In this document: in pieces, positions 14,830 through 15,057 of the stretch
Numbering within the stretch: the stretch's first letter is position 1
How the letters are laid out: each line of letters starts with the position of its first letter
Assembly (NCBI GenBank): GCA_030688705.1
Contig: JAUYJH010000032.1
Coordinates: 1-15,057, forward strand
Reading direction: 5' to 3'
DNA from: Deltaproteobacteria bacterium
GTDB lineage: Bacteria; UBA10199; SPLOWO2-01-44-7
Length of the DNA: 15,057 nucleotides
Made by a program: the position numbers and the translations under genes
Notes under the pieces: model-generated
Databases searched by the model: none
What the model was told of the DNA's origin: nothing
The model's input: only the letters and a program-made list of their open reading frames with translations

Positions 14830-15057
14830 CTAGCACATTTGGTCGATCAGGGCAAAAACATTTTGCGTCACCTGATTGGACAACAAAAACCCCTTTTCAG
14901 TCAGCCCCACCCTCTCATCAGAATAGTTTAAAAGCCCCTCTTTGGCCCATTTCTCAAAATGGGGAAGAAAGCGGCGATAGCCATCGTCCAAAGAAACCCC
15001 CTCTGTCAACCTGATCCCCATCATCCATTTTTCTTTGAGCGCCGTCCGCGAATCAAT
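14830..15057 (-). CDS. hemW: HemW/HemN-like radical SAM protein, C-terminal part (partial)
   Basis: The last 75 codons of a gene entering from the right edge are present. RTALKEKWMMGIRLTEGVSL, then FLPHFEKWAKEGLLNYSDER and VGLTEKGFLLSNQV, match the C-terminal winged-helix-like domain of HemW, the heme chaperone/coproporphyrinogen oxidase-like radical SAM protein. The radical SAM CxxxCxxC core lies outside the window, so this is a domain-based call. It ends 14 bp before the glutamate dehydrogenase ATG, probably in the same transcript. HemN, the true oxidase, is less likely because of the LTEGV...LT..G.LLSN ending. Confidence 0.85.
   Translation of the reverse strand: MDSRTALKEKWMMGIRLTEGVSLDDGYRRFLPHFEKWAKEGLLNYSDERVGLTEKGFLLSNQVTQNVFALIDQMC

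Overview
The window looks like chromosomal DNA of an uncultivated Gram-negative bacterium, most likely a deltaproteobacterial-type lineage. This rests on the classical macromolecular-synthesis operon (rpsU-yqeY-dnaG-rpoD), an outer-membrane barrel protein with a signal peptide, a Hanks-type kinase, a VKOR-DsbA fusion and many short dispersed palindromic repeats. The lineage is an inference from gene content only; no rRNA or tRNA gene is visible.

Positions 1-1300 are the wreck of a CRISPR-Cas locus. The window opens inside the 3' half of a 37-nt repeat of the type I-C kind. A repeat resembling type I-E follows 5 nt later. Then comes an intact MNT nucleotidyltransferase antitoxin / HEPN RNase toxin pair (type VII toxin-antitoxin). 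The HEPN stop codon overlaps the start of a type I-C-like cas1. That cas1 is dead: a 146-bp MITE-like element with terminal inverted repeats and a CTAT target duplication sits after codon 38, and after about 80 codons the gene runs into a solitary complete 37-nt CRISPR repeat (1206-1242).

Positions 1358-5776 hold rpsU, yqeY, dnaG and rpoD on the + strand; dnaG and rpoD overlap by ATGA. A Ser/Thr kinase with four C-terminal zinc ribbons follows 50 bp later (5827-7134), then a GC-rich hairpin region and a VKOR-DsbA fusion (7282-8454). Convergent to that is an adenosine deaminase on the - strand. A small outer-membrane barrel protein (9838-10524) follows on the + strand, divergent from the deaminase.

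The right end (15057 down to 10614) is one - strand gene cluster: the 3' end of hemW, a glutamate dehydrogenase, a class V aminotransferase, a SerA-type 2-hydroxyacid dehydrogenase and a ParB/SerK-fold protein. ATGA overlaps join the middle three. Together they suggest serine/amino-acid metabolism: glutamate supply, oxidation of 3-phosphoglycerate, transamination, and possibly a free-serine kinase.

A recurring theme is invasion of genes by short repeats. Three full-length elements of exactly 78 bp have GTCA...TGAC ends. One sits in frame inside a signal peptide, one supplies the stop codon of add, and a half-copy supplies the C-terminal tail of serA. Heptanucleotide arrays of five units (35 bp) occur inside dnaG and inside the same signal peptide. 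A different AT-rich heptamer tract precedes dnaG.
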